A stretch of DNA of 64,000 nt from Siphonodentalium dalli (Eukaryota; Mollusca; Scaphopoda; Gadilida; Siphonodentaliidae): positions 213,604,205 to 213,668,204 of the forward strand of contig CP136064.1 in NCBI GenBank assembly GCA_032622095.1, read 5' to 3'. Below, in pieces: positions 33,672-46,459 of this stretch; the stretch's first letter is position 1; each line of letters begins with the position of its first letter. Made by a program: the position numbers and the translations under genes. The notes beneath the pieces were generated by a model that saw only the letters and a program-made list of their open reading frames with translations, was not told the origin of the DNA and did no database searches.

Positions 33672-35072
33672 CTGAAAGAAAGTGTTTGAAAGGTATAAAC
33701 ATATCGTAGAATAAGAATGACTACATATATATACACCTTTAGAGTCTTGTTTTATTATAACACTGCTATATGGCTCTCGGTTGATCTTTGCGACCTTGTC
33801 AACATGTGCCAAAACAGGGACCGATGGTTCCTAGCTCGTTACCATAGCTTCGACCTGGACATTTGGAAATTGTATACGACGTGTACGTTATATGTATGGC
33901 ATACACACAATACGACGTTGTCGGACTTGATTGCCATTCGCTGGACAAAGGTCGCAAAGAATGCCCGAAAGCTGGCATTGTTTTAATAAAACAAGTATCT
34001 AAATTTGTATAGTCTTTCTTATCCTACGAGCTACCAAAGGCTTGTGCGGCTGAATTCACCCCTATATGAAAGGTACAAACACACAGTAAAGGACATGGTT
34101 AAATCTCTCTGGTAAGATTTTTCAGAGAACATATTATCAATATGTATGAATGTCGTGCATTTTGTGACTTATTATCGTCATCACCATCACCATCATCATC
34201 ATCATCATCATCATCATCATGGAACAATTAAGTCTTTCAACTTTTCGTTCCAGTGTTCCAGTACTAATGAAAAACATAGTAGTACATACTGTCACAAAAG
34301 TTAATAATCCGGTGCTACGTGAATATATAATTCTGCCATATTGGCGTCATCGAAATCATAACGTTTATTGTGAATCCCCGGAACGTGAGGAACGCCGATA
34401 TATTTTATAATATGTATATATCTTCCTTGTAAGTTTTATATAGATTCCGGTGTATAAACTAATAGAAACGAATCGAGGAAACATATCCGGAAAAAATTAT
34501 ATCAATTAATATAGATTTTTATACTCATATACATACATTCTATATAGCAGGACAGGAACAGGGGCTATTGTTTATAACACAAATCTCGCGAAACGTTTGG
34601 AGCGTATACCACGAGGGAGAACTCTAACTTGTTAGCACCCTTCATCATGGTAAATGCTGTTACTTCAACTCGGAGAGATTTCGCCGCTAGTGCTCGGTTG
34701 CATCAGAAATAAAACAATTCATTGGTACCTTTATAGACAAATAATGTAACCAATCTTCAGTTTTTTCCACCAAAAAAAGAAGAAGTTATTTGTAGTATCG
34801 ATATTGGGTTTTATGAAAATTATGTTCTGGCCTGGAAGAGATATAAGTTATATTTAATTTGACGATTATGGATCACTTTGAGTTTCCCGCTAATCTAAAG
34901 AAGATAATCTTGAGATATATATTTGTTATATTCCGTGTTGCATGAACATGTCTGATAACAGCTATATAATCCAAACTAGAGTTGTCGCTCAAAAATTAAA
35001 ATGTTAACGGACAGACAGACGGACTAACGAATAGACTGATAACATAATATATACCGTCGTCTTTGTATTTAA
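33672..35072. other. Intron 3 segment with ATC microsatellite
   Basis: No exon seen. A (CAT/ATC)n microsatellite spans about 34168-34220. Other small ORFs show no conserved feature. Confidence 0.5.
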
Positions 35073-35314
35073 TCCTTTCCTAAACTAAATGGATTCTCCC
35101 ATTCATTATCATTAGAATGGTTTAATATCCATCTCGGATGAATGTTCAAGAAAGATAAGCAGACGACAGGTAATCGAAGTATATAGAAGGAGTCCCGTTT
35201 ATTTGAGGGAAATGTTAAGATATTAATTTCAACTATGGTCGTTTGTTGAACTTATTATATGAACATTTCCTATATAGGGATCTACTCGTCAATGAGTATT
35301 CAGAAGAGAGGGGT
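35073..35314 (+). mobile_element. TTAA-type MITE family 2, full copy at 35.1 kb
   Basis: Flanked by TTAA at 35069-35072 and 35315-35318. It starts TCCTTTCCTAAACTAAATGG, contains the pairing arms GGGAAATGTTAAG/ATGAACATTTCC, and ends GAGAGGGGT. Confidence 0.7.
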
Positions 35315-37584
35315 TTAATTATTATTCATCTATATGTATATAAAACTCGTCGTATGCCTGGGTGTAATGGTCACGCTTTTGTAACGTTTATAACCTTTCA
35401 ACCAGCATGCGTAAAATGCAACCACATACGATATAACGCATCTTAAATTTTCAGGCCGATTGGTTAAAGACGACCTGAGATATAGCATATTTTCCAAGGG
35501 TCGCGATGGCGAATTTACCACAGTGTTTAAGCATACAAAAGCACAGGCACATCCGAGAGCACTGTCCTGTTTATAGATATAGAGTTATGTATCTTGTATC
35601 TGAGATAGAATTATGTATCTTCAAAGTTGTATCTGAGATGAGAATAATCACGTTGTATTTTATTCAACTTTATACAATCAATCTGATCAGTCATGAGGGT
35701 TATATAAGGCCATAAACACATCATGTTTTTGGACTTTTTTACTATTTTAAAGAAGGGGAGATATGTCATGTTTATAGAGTTATGTATCTTGTATCTGAAA
35801 TAGAGTTATGTATCTTGTATCTGAGGTAAGAATAATAGGTGAGCGGCCAGGACCCAAACATGACCGTATTTAAGGAGTTTAATATACCTATGGTACTTAA
35901 GCGATTTTTATATATCATATGAAAGGTTAGATTATATGCTAAACGATAGGCAGTGTCAACAAAATTGAAAGTGGTGCGGTAACCATGGAAACTGCCTCCA
36001 AAAAGGTGACCAGACTTTCATGAAATTAGCAATAATTGTAGCCACAATCACAATAAAATACAGTTTATGTTATGCTGTTCCACTAGAATGAGGATCAAAT
36101 GTGTGTTGTGTTATGACAGGCTCATTTTCCAAACTGCCCTGTGCATTCAGACTTCATTCACTTCTCTTTTTAATGTTTTTCTGAAATTTTTCGTCATTTT
36201 GGTGTGATTTAAGTGATTTAAGTGTTTTGTTTATGGGAAACTGGTGAAACTTGGAATCACCGTTCTTTTTACGAATGACAATTTATGCATGCAATGTAAT
36301 GTAATGTTATTTGAATTCACAGAAATGACAGCACGGGATGTGTCGGAAGTTTTTTGGGGGGGGATTTTGGGCTAATGATGTAATGACGTTGGGAACGCAA
36401 TGACATCACGTGAGGGTTCAACCACCTTGGTGAAACCGGATGGAGTATTAATTACATAGTGGAGCAGCAGAGACCAGAAAAGGGCCTTATTTTTAGAGTT
36501 GAATCAACCACCAAGACCTATTATATATCAAAATGTTCGCACGGATATGGGAATATGAAAACTGAGTTAGCCAGAAACCTAAATCTGTGCGAACTGAGAT
36601 TTTTGGGGAAAACCACTTTTTTCGTATATATATATAGGCCTAGGGCCCGGGGCCTACATATATATCAGTGAAAACTGGAATTGAGCTGCAGGAATAACAT
36701 ATCACCTTATTTTTTGTTGGAAACTCACCTAAACTAAACTGTAGTTATGGTCATGCTCACATGTTGTAGGTGATTATTGTGTTATCGTAATGTTCTATGG
36801 TTCATTTTGGGGTAAAAATCACCCTTTTTGGTGAAAAATGAGAGAATTCTGGAATCCACCAAAAACATAATAATGGATGCAATTTTATAGCAATGCCTAG
36901 CTTTATCTATCTGTAGTTACGCTTACGATATGACTAATCTAATTAATGCGTCAAATGTTGTGGTTAAGGGGATTGCGGGTGGAAATTGAGGTTTTAATAA
37001 AAAAAAAAATGATTTTCGTTTATAAAACCAGAGGGGGTCGTCGTCCTGTTAACATCTGGCATCTATTTTTTTCTGATATAGCTGTTGCGGTAGGTGTCAT
37101 AATCCTCAACATCACAGAGTTGCCGGCTATTGTTTTTATCATTCATCCATATTTAGTGCGCGCTGGGCTTTTGTTTTGTTTGGGGGGGGGGGGCACTTTT
37201 TCGAAAATAAAATCAGTGAAAACTGGAATCCAGCTCTAGGAATAATAGTTGACCCCATTTGTGGTCGCTGATTCAATTAGACAACATTATATGGTGAGTT
37301 TCACATGGTATGTGAGGTTTTTGGTGTGAATAAACATTTTAGTGTTTATTTTTGCCATTTTGGGGCAAAAACACATTAATTTTGTGTTGGAAAATGAGAG
37401 AATTATGGAATCAATCAGAACATAATATACATCTCTATATATTGCTAGTATGTTTGTAGAAATTATTTATGGCTACTGGGTAACAGTGAGATTAATTGCA
37501 TTTGATATAACACTGTGTCATTGAATATTAAAGATATATATCATTTTGCGCATATACATGCGAACACAGCGGTTATTGTTATAT

Positions 37585-38550
37585 ATAACAAGAGGTGTGC
37601 ATTCGAGTGCTAGCATACCCCCACCGTGTCAAATTCAACCCGCATTATCCATAAACCCAACAAAAAATATTTTTAACTTTAAAGAAAAATTTGGATTAAT
37701 AATTTTGATATTGGTTCATATTTGTTCGAATGATTGCAGAAACCCAAAAAAGGGTAGAAATGAAACGCAACCTTAACATCTAAGATGGCTTTTGTCGAGT
37801 GTGATAGCATAAAAAAAAAAAGGAAGTTTCAAATATCTACGATCAAAACTGTAGGAGGAGTTGATTACACCATGAAGGTACCCTCATACAGAAAAACATT
37901 GGATCATTGGATCAAACTCAAATTCGAACTTGACCTGTATTTTGATATGAATGACCCACAAAAAAACAGAATTTCCAATTAAACAATCCAAACTGGAGTT
38001 ATCATCCGGAAACCAAGGAAAAACACGAAAATTGAATGTTCTAAGTCGAAAAGCCCATAACTCTGAGAAAAATCATCGGATCAAACTCAAATTCGAACTT
38101 GACCTGTATTTTGATATCATTGACAAACACACAAACGGAATTTTCAATTGAACAGTCCAAACTTTAGTTATCATCCGGAAACCCCCCAAAAAAGAGTAAA
38201 ATTGAATTTTCTAAGTCGAAAAAAGTCCATAACTCTAGAAAAAATCATCGGATCAAATTCGAATTCAACCTGTATCTTGATATGGCTGATCTACAAAAAA
38301 ACGGTATTTGCAATTAAAGGATCCAAACTTGAGATATCATCCGGAAACCGAAAAAGTGAGAAATTTTCTAAGTAAAAAAAATAAGTCGGAAATGAGGTGT
38401 AACTTTAAAAATAAAAGTCGGACCGAACCGCAATCAGCATCATGCGGGGAGGCAGCCCTAAGGAGATTGCATACACAAATTTATTGAAATCGGTTCATAG
38501 TTGTTCGAGTTATGAGGTTGGACGGACGGATGTACTGGCCAAAGTATACT
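37585..38550 (+). mobile_element. Element with ACAAGAGGTGTG start and GGACGGACGG end, nested
   Basis: It begins ACAAGAGGTGTG and ATACCCCCAC, contains three ~180-bp modules each with 'CTGTATTTTGATAT' and 'CATCCGGAAACC' (from about 37910, 38080 and 38250), and ends near GGACGGACGGATG. A related element lies at 54679-55242. No coding capacity. Confidence 0.6.
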
Positions 38551-38689
38551 TGTGGGGTGACTGCACATACCCATGAATACTTGTGGGGTGCGATCTTTTG
38601 TTTGAGTAAATTGTGGGGTGCAACCCACAACTGACGATTTTTTAAAGAGCACAAGGTACCCACCACCCCCCTACTTGCAAAAAAAATAT

Positions 38690-38935
38690 GTTGTTCTTCT
38701 GCAAAATTTGGGACCCACCTCCCTTATCCCATATTTGACACTTTTTAATGGTTGTTTACTTAATTTTTTATTAGGAATACCATCCCAAATGTATTCCTTG
38801 TTCACTTTTGTTTCCAATCCGAACAGGCACTATCTATTTTACAAGTCACTAAAATTGAAAAAATATTTATGTGCCATCCTACCATACCATTTTGTCCTCA
38901 CCATTATTATTGACTATTAATAAAACTGAATGGAG
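38690..38935 (+). repeat. Dispersed repeat, copy 1
   Basis: Shares 'TTTGGGACCCACC', 'ATCCCATATTTGACA' and 'CCATCCCAAATGTATTCCTT' with 60895-61085. Confidence 0.65.
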
Positions 38936-39690
38936 TGAAACAATTATATCCAAATCTGCTTCAATTATATTAATATAGGTACTTTATTCTGTGAAACAAG
39001 CTACATGCATACACCTGTATAAACACAAAATCTAACCCCAACGTGATTTTGAGTTGTACAATCCAGTGTTAAAACCAAGTGACTTCCAGGTCCATTCTTG
39101 TGTGTGAAATGGTATTGTATGTGTGTATTGTGTAGCAGTATGGTGACTGCATCGGAGGTCCAGAGCCAGTCAGTATGCTAGTCCATTTGGTAGTATGTGG
39201 TTCTCAACCAGCACTTCGATTCCAAAAATCCAAATTTTCTCACTAAAATACCCTTAAATTACCCAAAAACGGCGTTCCAACCACCATACGGACTCATGTC
39301 TCCAATTGCAACGTACATCCGAGTTCACTGATCGTCCTTATTCCATTAAACCAGAATTGACTTAAAATGGAAATGAATGTTGAAAAATGCAGCCTTCCAT
39401 TGTTCCATCGATGACATTTATTGACAATACCGTCGATATGTGACAATACTTTTGGGGGCCCGATTCCATGACAACCGCACCACTTTCAGATCCGATAGTA
39501 GGTCATATCAATTAGCCTACACCCTCACCTTTCCAAAGATACCAAATTTGTCTTTAAGTACGGTGGGTATATTAAATCTATTTTTTGGGGGTCTCTGCCG
39601 CTCACCTATAATCACGTTGTATTTTATTCAACTTTATACATTCAATCTAATCAGTCCTGAGGGTTATATAAGGCCATAAACACATCAAGC

Positions 39691-40727
39691 ACTATGCGAA
39701 CTATATAGGAATCAGGGAGCTAAATGTGTTCCAGAGTCGGGGAGCGAGTGCACCATAGAAAGTAACTGAAGAATGGCCTTCACCTTATACATGTGACATG
39801 TTATTAAAGGATAAAATCTTGTTTATTTGATTTGTAAATCATATCTAAATAATTTGAACTGGTGAATTAATGGGGAAATGGATTTTTGTGAGTGGGAAAT
39901 ATATTGAACTAGCTGCTGTAGTTTTGAGTTTTTCCAGGTAAAAGTATGCTGCGTGATAAGCGATTTATTTTAAAAAGTAAACACATGGCATATGTTTTTT
40001 CTTGCATTTTCATGATAACCTAGTGTCAATCTATCTGGGTAAACATTACTGGAGTGACCCGCATGCTTCAACTCAGTGAATTTGTCTGAAATGTTAAAAC
40101 ACTGTCGTCTTTGGGAAACGATTCAGTTCAGTGATTCCAATAGCGATATGTGTCCAAAATCAAGTGCATGACAGATATAAGATAGAGTTATGCCGCTTGC
40201 GTCAGTACACAGACGAAACATTGTAGACCCGTCATTTTTTGACAGGCAATCCCCCAGTATTTAAAAACTGTGAGCCGGTTACCTGTGGCTAGTAGTTGTC
40301 CAGGGTTTCCTGTGCTGGCTGCTTTCGAGTCTCCGGTCGTCTTCGTGTCTTCATTGGTATCTGATTTCTGCTTAGCTACCTTGCTGTTGTTGCTGAAACG
40401 GGTGTTGATTCAAAACGTGATAAAACTTATTGAATTTTACGCCAACGAGGCACATAAAATAACTGACAGTTTTCGGCATATAGCATGGTTGGAGATTGGA
40501 AAGTTCTCAACTGATAGTCATATCAAAACATATATTTGGACAAAATACTATAAAATATCAGAAAATGAACTATGCTTTATTCTTAAATTTCCAACCAAGG
40601 TTGTGAAGATTGACTTGGGGATGAGACAACCCGCAAACTCCTGAATGTCGCAAAGTTTCTGCTCTGAAAAAGGACGTTCGTGTGGCACATATGTGGATAT
40701 TTTACGACAGAAAAAAGCACATGTTGG
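39691..40727. other. Intron 3 segment, nothing recognised
   Basis: Contains one 124-codon open frame from a GTG at 40270 without recognisable motifs, which I do not accept as a gene. No repeats were seen. Confidence 0.45.
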
Positions 40728-40942
40728 CAAGCCTTGAAATAGTGTGTCTGTCATTTGCAGAATGAGGTCCCCAGAGGGTGAATTTAGTGATGATACCCCG
40801 CATAGCGGGCTAGCATCACCAACTTAACCTCTGGTGACCTCATTGAATTTGGTGATGCTAGCCCGCTATGCGGGGTAGCATCACTAAATTCACCCTCTGG
40901 GGACCTCATTCTGCAAATGACAGACACACTATTTCAAGGCTT
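40728..40942. repeat. Near-perfect inverted repeat, ~95-bp arms
   Basis: The left arm begins CAAGCCTTGAAATAGTGTG and runs through GGTCCCCAGAGGGTGAATTT to GCTAGCATCACCAA; the right arm is its complement with about one mismatch. The ~30-bp centre is itself partly self-complementary. As RNA it would form a hairpin of about 215 nt. The same structure would suit a short MITE. Confidence 0.9.
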
Positions 40943-42024
40943 GGGTGTTGGCTATATTGAAGTATTGTGAGATGTTTATCAGTAATAAGTAATTAGTGAT
41001 CGCTTGTTCAAAATATGATTTTGTAGTTTTGTAGAATAAATCCACAGAACGCCACCAGTGTGTTAATGTGTGTGATTATACGACTCGAGCGGCAGCGCAG
41101 AAGAATAGTACGAGCTGTACAGCATCGGGTTCTATCACTCCGCGATGTCACAAGTATACTGTGCTATTATGTGGTTATTACACACCCCGTCATAGACTTT
41201 GTGAATTAAAAAAACGGGACTGACATGGTTTATTCAGGCACACATGGCTTGTTTTTTTGGCATGTGTGATGGTGCGATTTTTATAGTTCTGGTTTCATGG
41301 TTGAGGCGAACGCGTATGGGACACGTGTGGCATACGAAATTGTAAATATAGCACAGCAGAAACACTGTATATAATTATAGGAACAATAAATGCCTGTATT
41401 CAGCACATGTGTGTACATGTGAATTTTCATACCTTTTGGCCTTTCTGACAAAGTATGTCAACCAATATGATTTCCTGTCATCATGTACGATTTTGGTAGT
41501 ACAAAATATAGCCTTGGTGGTGTTTAGCTCCATGTATACCACACATGATTGCATTGGTTGCAATATGCAAATAGTCGGTTTCTATGTTGACTATATATTT
41601 GGTGCTAATCGTCATTGCATGCATGGGGCTGATTGTGTCATTTCGTATTATCTTACCTTGGTACGTTTTTGGTTTGAATATATTTCGTTAAGCCAATTTT
41701 AATATATTCTTCCACTTTTCGCAATATGAAATATATGCATTCACGACAAGACAGGATGCAGGAATAAACGTATTTACTGCAAAAATAAAATGCGTTATTA
41801 TGTGCTGACTACTGTGAGTAAAACCGAAAAAAAAAACTATCACCACTGGAAGAATGTAGTAATAAACTAATATTATGGAAAATTCCAACCAAACCATTTC
41901 AGAGAACACAGCATTTGAACTACGCCTTTATTTGGAACGGGCATAAACATTACGACAATGATTCAGACAACAATAATAATTGCATGTAATCCGTTGATTA
42001 CAATAACACTGTTTTCTACATACC
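40943..42024. other. Intron 3 segment, nothing recognised
   Basis: No exon, repeat or RNA gene seen. Confidence 0.45.
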
Positions 42025-42769
42025 TTACTCGTATTCAAATTCGCGCAGTACTATTTTTCCTCAGTTTGAAATTCGCGCACTTTGAATTCGTGCACACGGC
42101 TGCGCGAATGCAAAACTGACAAAAATAATTTTCCTGAAAGTCTTGTTTGAGTTCTTAATTATCCCTGAAGATACATGTCTATATAAAAGACTGTCTTGAA
42201 TAAAATTATCATCGTATATAACACAACTCCGTTATAATTTTGTTATAAGACGGGTACGTGTTTATATATGGTCCAAATAAGCATTCTGATATTTAATATA
42301 TATTTATGGACATCATTGATTTAAATTCGAATTTGTTTTTAAACAACAACCACGTATCTATCTTAGTTGCTGACTTTAGAAAGCAAATCAACTTTTGCAT
42401 GGTTGCGTGTATTTTAAATTTTAAATTAACAAAGCCTCTTCGACCATGCAGGGTGTCAACCCAGGGTTGTGGATACGGAGATGTGCTTTCGTGCACATTC
42501 ATTCTGGAATATGTGCATTTCTTAGAAGCATTTCAACATCAATTATCTAACCATTATTTATCGCTTTACATGTACGGATGATCAATTGCGTTGAGATTGA
42601 TTGGTTACCCATATGAGTGTGTAATATATCTATCTAAAAATACCCATCTTAGTTTCCCTATTGTTTGATATAAACTTATGAGTCGTGCTATTTTTCGATC
42701 AGTTTTAATTTCGCGCACGAATGGGTGCGCGAGAAATAGTAATGTGCGAATTTAAATATATACGAGTAA
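42025..42769. mobile_element. 745-bp element with inverted terminal repeats
   Basis: The ends TTACTCGTAT...AAATTCGCGCAGTACTATTT and its complement (ending ATACGAGTAA at 42769) match over about 45 bp. A further inner pair of 'GCGCAC' blocks flanks them. There is no ORF and no certain target duplication. Confidence 0.65.
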
Positions 42770-43178
42770 CGTATTGATATAAAATTTATGAAAATAACTT
42801 ATTTTGGCATGATGCTTTGGTTTTTCAGTTCTGAACATTTCAGCGGAGTGCTTCGCATCACTTGAAATGCATTATACATGTATTTTCTAGTACAGAAATT
42901 CAGATCTGTCCAGATCTGCCAGCTGAAATATGTTATTTTTTATATAGTTACTCACGCCGATGCTACTTTCTTGTCTGTGATAGACGTTTCTGCAATTGAA
43001 AAACATGTCACAACATTACACAGCTATACGATAAATAAAATAAATATGCGAAGTTTTCAACTATATGCATTTATGATTCGTTTGTTCCGAGCTATTTATG
43101 AGATCATATCGCAACCGAGATACAGAACTTGTTAAATTGACATACATGTAGCAGCCGGGCAGACTGACATTCACATAT

Positions 43179-43312
43179 AGAGAGAGAGAGAGGGGGGAGA
43201 TAGTGAGAGAGAGAGAGAGAGAGGGAGAGGGAGCGAGAGATAGAGAGGGAGAGAGAGAGAGAGAGGGAGGGAGAGAGAGAGAGAGATGGGGGGAGAGAGA
43301 GCGAGAGATAGG
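43179..43312 (+). repeat. GA-rich microsatellite
   Basis: An imperfect (GA)n run with GGGA interruptions. An (AAAC)n run follows at about 43545-43580. Confidence 0.95.
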
Positions 43313-43778
43313 GAAAGATATAGTATCTATATACGTGGGAAGTAGTTACAAATTGAAGATATCAACTTAAGAAGAAGAAGAAAATATGGCGATATCAAAG
43401 GGATATTAGATGTACATTGGGGCACATATGTTTCAATTATATTGTGTGATAAGTGAATGTAATGCACATGCATTAATGATGGGAATGTGTGTTTCTCACT
43501 GTTTCTGTTGTACATTATGTTTTTATGTTTGATGGTAATGCAAAAAAAACAAACAAACAAACAAACAAAATACAAACAAAAATTGCTTAATCATATTCTG
43601 CCCTATACTTGGAAATGACCATGCTACCATGAAAACGAACACCAACTGCTCCAGTGAAGCATGCTATATGCATAAGTGGAACTTCCTTTTTGCCAGCATC
43701 TACGTCAACCGATGTCAATGGCCGACTAAATCCTAAGATATTTAGAGTATTTACGTTCGATAATATTCAATTCATTAC

Positions 43779-44387
43779 CTATTTCTATTACGGTATCTTT
43801 CTGAGTTTTCGCCGAGCCTTTATTTGACGCGTCCGTTGAAGATTTCTTTGCTTCACCCGTTGGAGGTTTCTTTTTTGCATCCGTTGAAGGTTTCTTCGTT
43901 GCATCCGTTGGAGATATCTTTGTTGCATTCGCTGGAAGTTTTTTTGTGGCATCCATTGAAGGTTTCTTAGATGTTTCAGCTGATGATTTCTTGGGTGTAT
44001 CCGTAGAGGTTTTCTTTGATCCGTCTGTTGTAATTTTCTTTGGTTTTTCAGTTGGGGTATTTTTCGATCCTTCATTTGGGGATTTCTTTGGTTTTTCTGT
44101 TGAGAGTTTTGTTTGTTCTTCTGTTGATCCAGACTTACTCGTGTTTACTTGCTCAGAATCTCCGTTCACGTTTTTGGAAATATCATAATTTGGCATCTGA
44201 TGTTCTGAGTCGGTGTTATCAATATCTGATAAGGCGAGGTGTTTTATCTTCGTAGGACTGGAGGTAAGCTTTCTTTTGATTTCTTGAAGTTCCGGCAAAT
44301 TACCGGGTGCAGGGTGTTTTTGGACAGTGTTATCATTTTCCATCGCCATTCTTGCTTGTAGTGCTACCTTCTTTGCGGCATCTGCCC
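43779..44387 (-). CDS. Host exon 3: Lys-rich octapeptide-repeat region
   Basis: Minus strand: acceptor CCACTTTGCAG precedes 609 coding bases, and the donor GTAATG follows at 43778. Both sides are phase 1. It encodes 'ADAAKKVALQARMAMEN', a Ser/Asn/Glu-rich stretch, then about 12 imperfect octapeptides of the form [ST]TD.[ST]KKP between about 44105 and 43810, with alternating acid/base residues. No domain is recognised; it looks disordered and cytosolic, and the coding DNA is a 24-bp minisatellite. If the donor is not used, the frame stops at 43726 after 18 more codons, giving a form without the TM and SPFH parts. The 207-codon uninterrupted frame itself is strong evidence of coding. Confidence 0.7.
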
Positions 44388-44757
44388 CTGCAAAGTGGAG
44401 TGACAGGGGTTAAGATCCGTAAGAATATCGTGACATACATGCTCTCAACGCTCTGGTGGTTCGATGTCATATTTTCTCTCAACAAAGAGCCACATCGTTG
44501 GGGAAATCTGAAACTATTCCCCCCTTTGTGTTTCAAACGGACATTGCTAATTTGAACCTCTATATTGTATCGTAATTTTGATAAGAGAGGTTAAAATATG
44601 CGAAATAACTATCTATAGAAATATGTACTTTGCGAACAAATTGACAAAAGTCAATAGTTTGAAATATTTACGATAACTTTTTTCTATTTCAATAATTTCT
44701 GAGATTTACCATACTGATAGTTCTATGAGGAAGAAGAAGCTTATTAACCCTTTACCC

Positions 44758-45204
44758 AACAAACCGGCCAAAAACGCCCAAATAAAGCTTCAACAGCCTA
44801 AAATATCTTCGGTCTGTCTCAATACCACCATACAAATATGGATATCATTGGAACCGGTTCATCGACCACATTGTGATGGTTACAGTTATGCCCTGTGCCA
44901 ATGCATTCTCTTACATATGCGAGTCGACCATAGGTCGCCTCGCATATATAAGAGAATGCATTGGCCTAAAAAAATCATTTTTTAAACACTTTTTACCATT
45001 TTTTCTTACATTCTTTAACAATTTTATAATTTTTTCTTACATTTTTTAACAATTTTTATAATAATTTTCTACATTCTTTGACAATTTTATCATTTTTAAT
45101 ATGTGTTAAGCCAATGTATTCTCTTATATATGCGAGGCGACCTATGGTCGACTCGCATATATAAGAGAATGCATTGGCACAGGGCCGTTCTGTTGGGTAA
45201 AGGG
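44758..45204 (+). mobile_element. TTAA-flanked hairpin MITE, copy B (447 bp)
   Basis: The perfect target duplication TTAA (44754-44757, 45205-45208) encloses CCCTTTACCCAACA...TGTTGGGTAAAGGG. Two 69-bp hairpins lie at 44897-44965 and 45110-45178. A ~145-bp T-rich spacer with three 'TTCTTACATT.TTTAACAATT'-like repeats separates them. It sits in host intron 2. Confidence 0.9.
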
Positions 45205-45588
45205 TTAACTGACATTAGCATTTTTGGTTGAAAATGGAAACTTTTAGTCGAAAATCGGTTAAATTGGACGTTCTGTGTGTGGAAACCAAGAGGCATAACT
45301 ACTTCATAAATTGTATGAACAAACCAAACTACGAACATTTGTTTACAACTACAATTTCTGAGGCAAATAAACAATATGTTAGATTGGGACTACGCCAAAG
45401 AAAATGGCTCAGAATAGATTTGAAGTACAGTACACCCTCCCAAGTTGGCCAAACTCGCTGGAAATTGAGTATTGCTACCTTAATGTAGAACAATGCAGAA
45501 CATATATACAATAATCGTCATTTTATGACAACGTCGTGATATGATAAAGTGACGAAGATGAATCCAAACAAAATCGTAATGTACTCAC

Positions 45589-45729
45589 AAGTTAGTTTTA
45601 AGGGCATATTTGCTTCTTGCTGCGTCGGGAGTTCTTCTGGTAGCAGTGATGTCAAGGTCATGATGGATGACGTCGACAGACACTCCGTTGAATTTGTTTC
45701 TTTCCGTCGTCTACGTCTGAGCTTCGGAT
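45589..45729 (-). CDS. Host exon 2: Arg cluster, N-terminal cytosolic part
   Basis: Minus strand: acceptor CATTTTTGACAG, 141 coding bases, donor GTGAGTAC. It starts with two bases and ends with one, so both introns are phase 1. Translation has 'PKLRRRRRKETNSTE' then 'LTSLLPEELPTQQEANM'. The Arg run could act as a membrane-proximal basic patch or localisation signal, but this is speculation. No domain is recognised. Being a multiple of three with equal phases, it could be skipped without breaking the frame. Confidence 0.6.
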
Positions 45730-46459
45730 CTGTCAAAAATGGGGGTTATGAAATTTAAGCTAAATGTATGTACATATGGTAATGTACAGAGATAAATTCC
45801 ATGGTCTCCAATCCCTTCAAAATATAAGCCTCGTGAAAAAGCTATGTGTATTCCTACAGTGTGCCGTTAAGAACGTGTCTTATTCCATGTGAGCGAAATC
45901 AGAAATTTATATTAATTTATTTATTGGGAAACACATGTAATTATCCTATTTGTTAGGTTTATCGACTAGTATTGTGTAATATAATTTAATTACTGATTTA
46001 TATATAATCACGTATATGTGTACGTATATCGAATAAACAATGATGAACATGATATGCAAATGTTTGTACATAGTGTATATATGTTTTACTTGTTTCACTG
46101 TTATATGTGACTTTGCAATAAATAAATAAATAAATAAATGAATAAATCAATCAAACAATCAATATATACATCTGAAACGTTTATCTACTGTGTCATCGAA
46201 CCAATTTTAACGAAGACCATATAATTTTAACAGGACCCTGAATTATATATTTGATCAGATACAATGACCTTCCCAGTTTTGACACCTCAAACATTTTCAA
46301 GATCTTCATGCGACAAAGCATACAAAAATAAACAGACTAGTATCTAGTTACCGAAATGTCTAAAACAATAGCTATAAATTTTCTTTAAGTTCATGGACTT
46401 TCACTAAATGTATCACGCGATTATATAACAAAAATCTGCAACATTATTTGAAAATACGT

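Larger units (their letters stand above)
35837..39607. mobile_element. 3771-bp TIR element with ATAAT target duplication
   Basis: It starts AGGTGAGCGGCCAGGACCC and ends with the complement of AGGTGAGCGGCAGAGACCCC; weaker inverted similarity extends about 110 bp inward. ATAAT lies on both sides (35832-35836, 39608-39612). The inside is composite: two diverged ~560-bp repeats (about 36640-36960 and 37200-37500, 'CAGTGAAAACTGGAAT'), a second element at about 37585-38550, and a dispersed repeat at 38690-38930. No transposase is recognisable, so it is non-autonomous. Confidence 0.75.
35568..39690 (+). repeat. Local ~160-bp duplication, second copy split by a transposon
   Basis: The segment 35575-35729 ('GAGTTATGTATCTTGTATCTG' family, then 'AATAATCACGTTGTATTTTA', ending 'GGCCATAAACACATCA') recurs as 35770-35836 plus 39608-39690. 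The second copy is interrupted exactly at AATAAT by the 3.77-kb element, and the first copy shows the uninterrupted site. Confidence 0.8.

Noticed and set aside
40270-40644. 124-codon plus-strand ORF
   Set aside because: Starts at GTG, has no recognisable motif, no splice context and lies antisense in a host intron; chance frame most likely.
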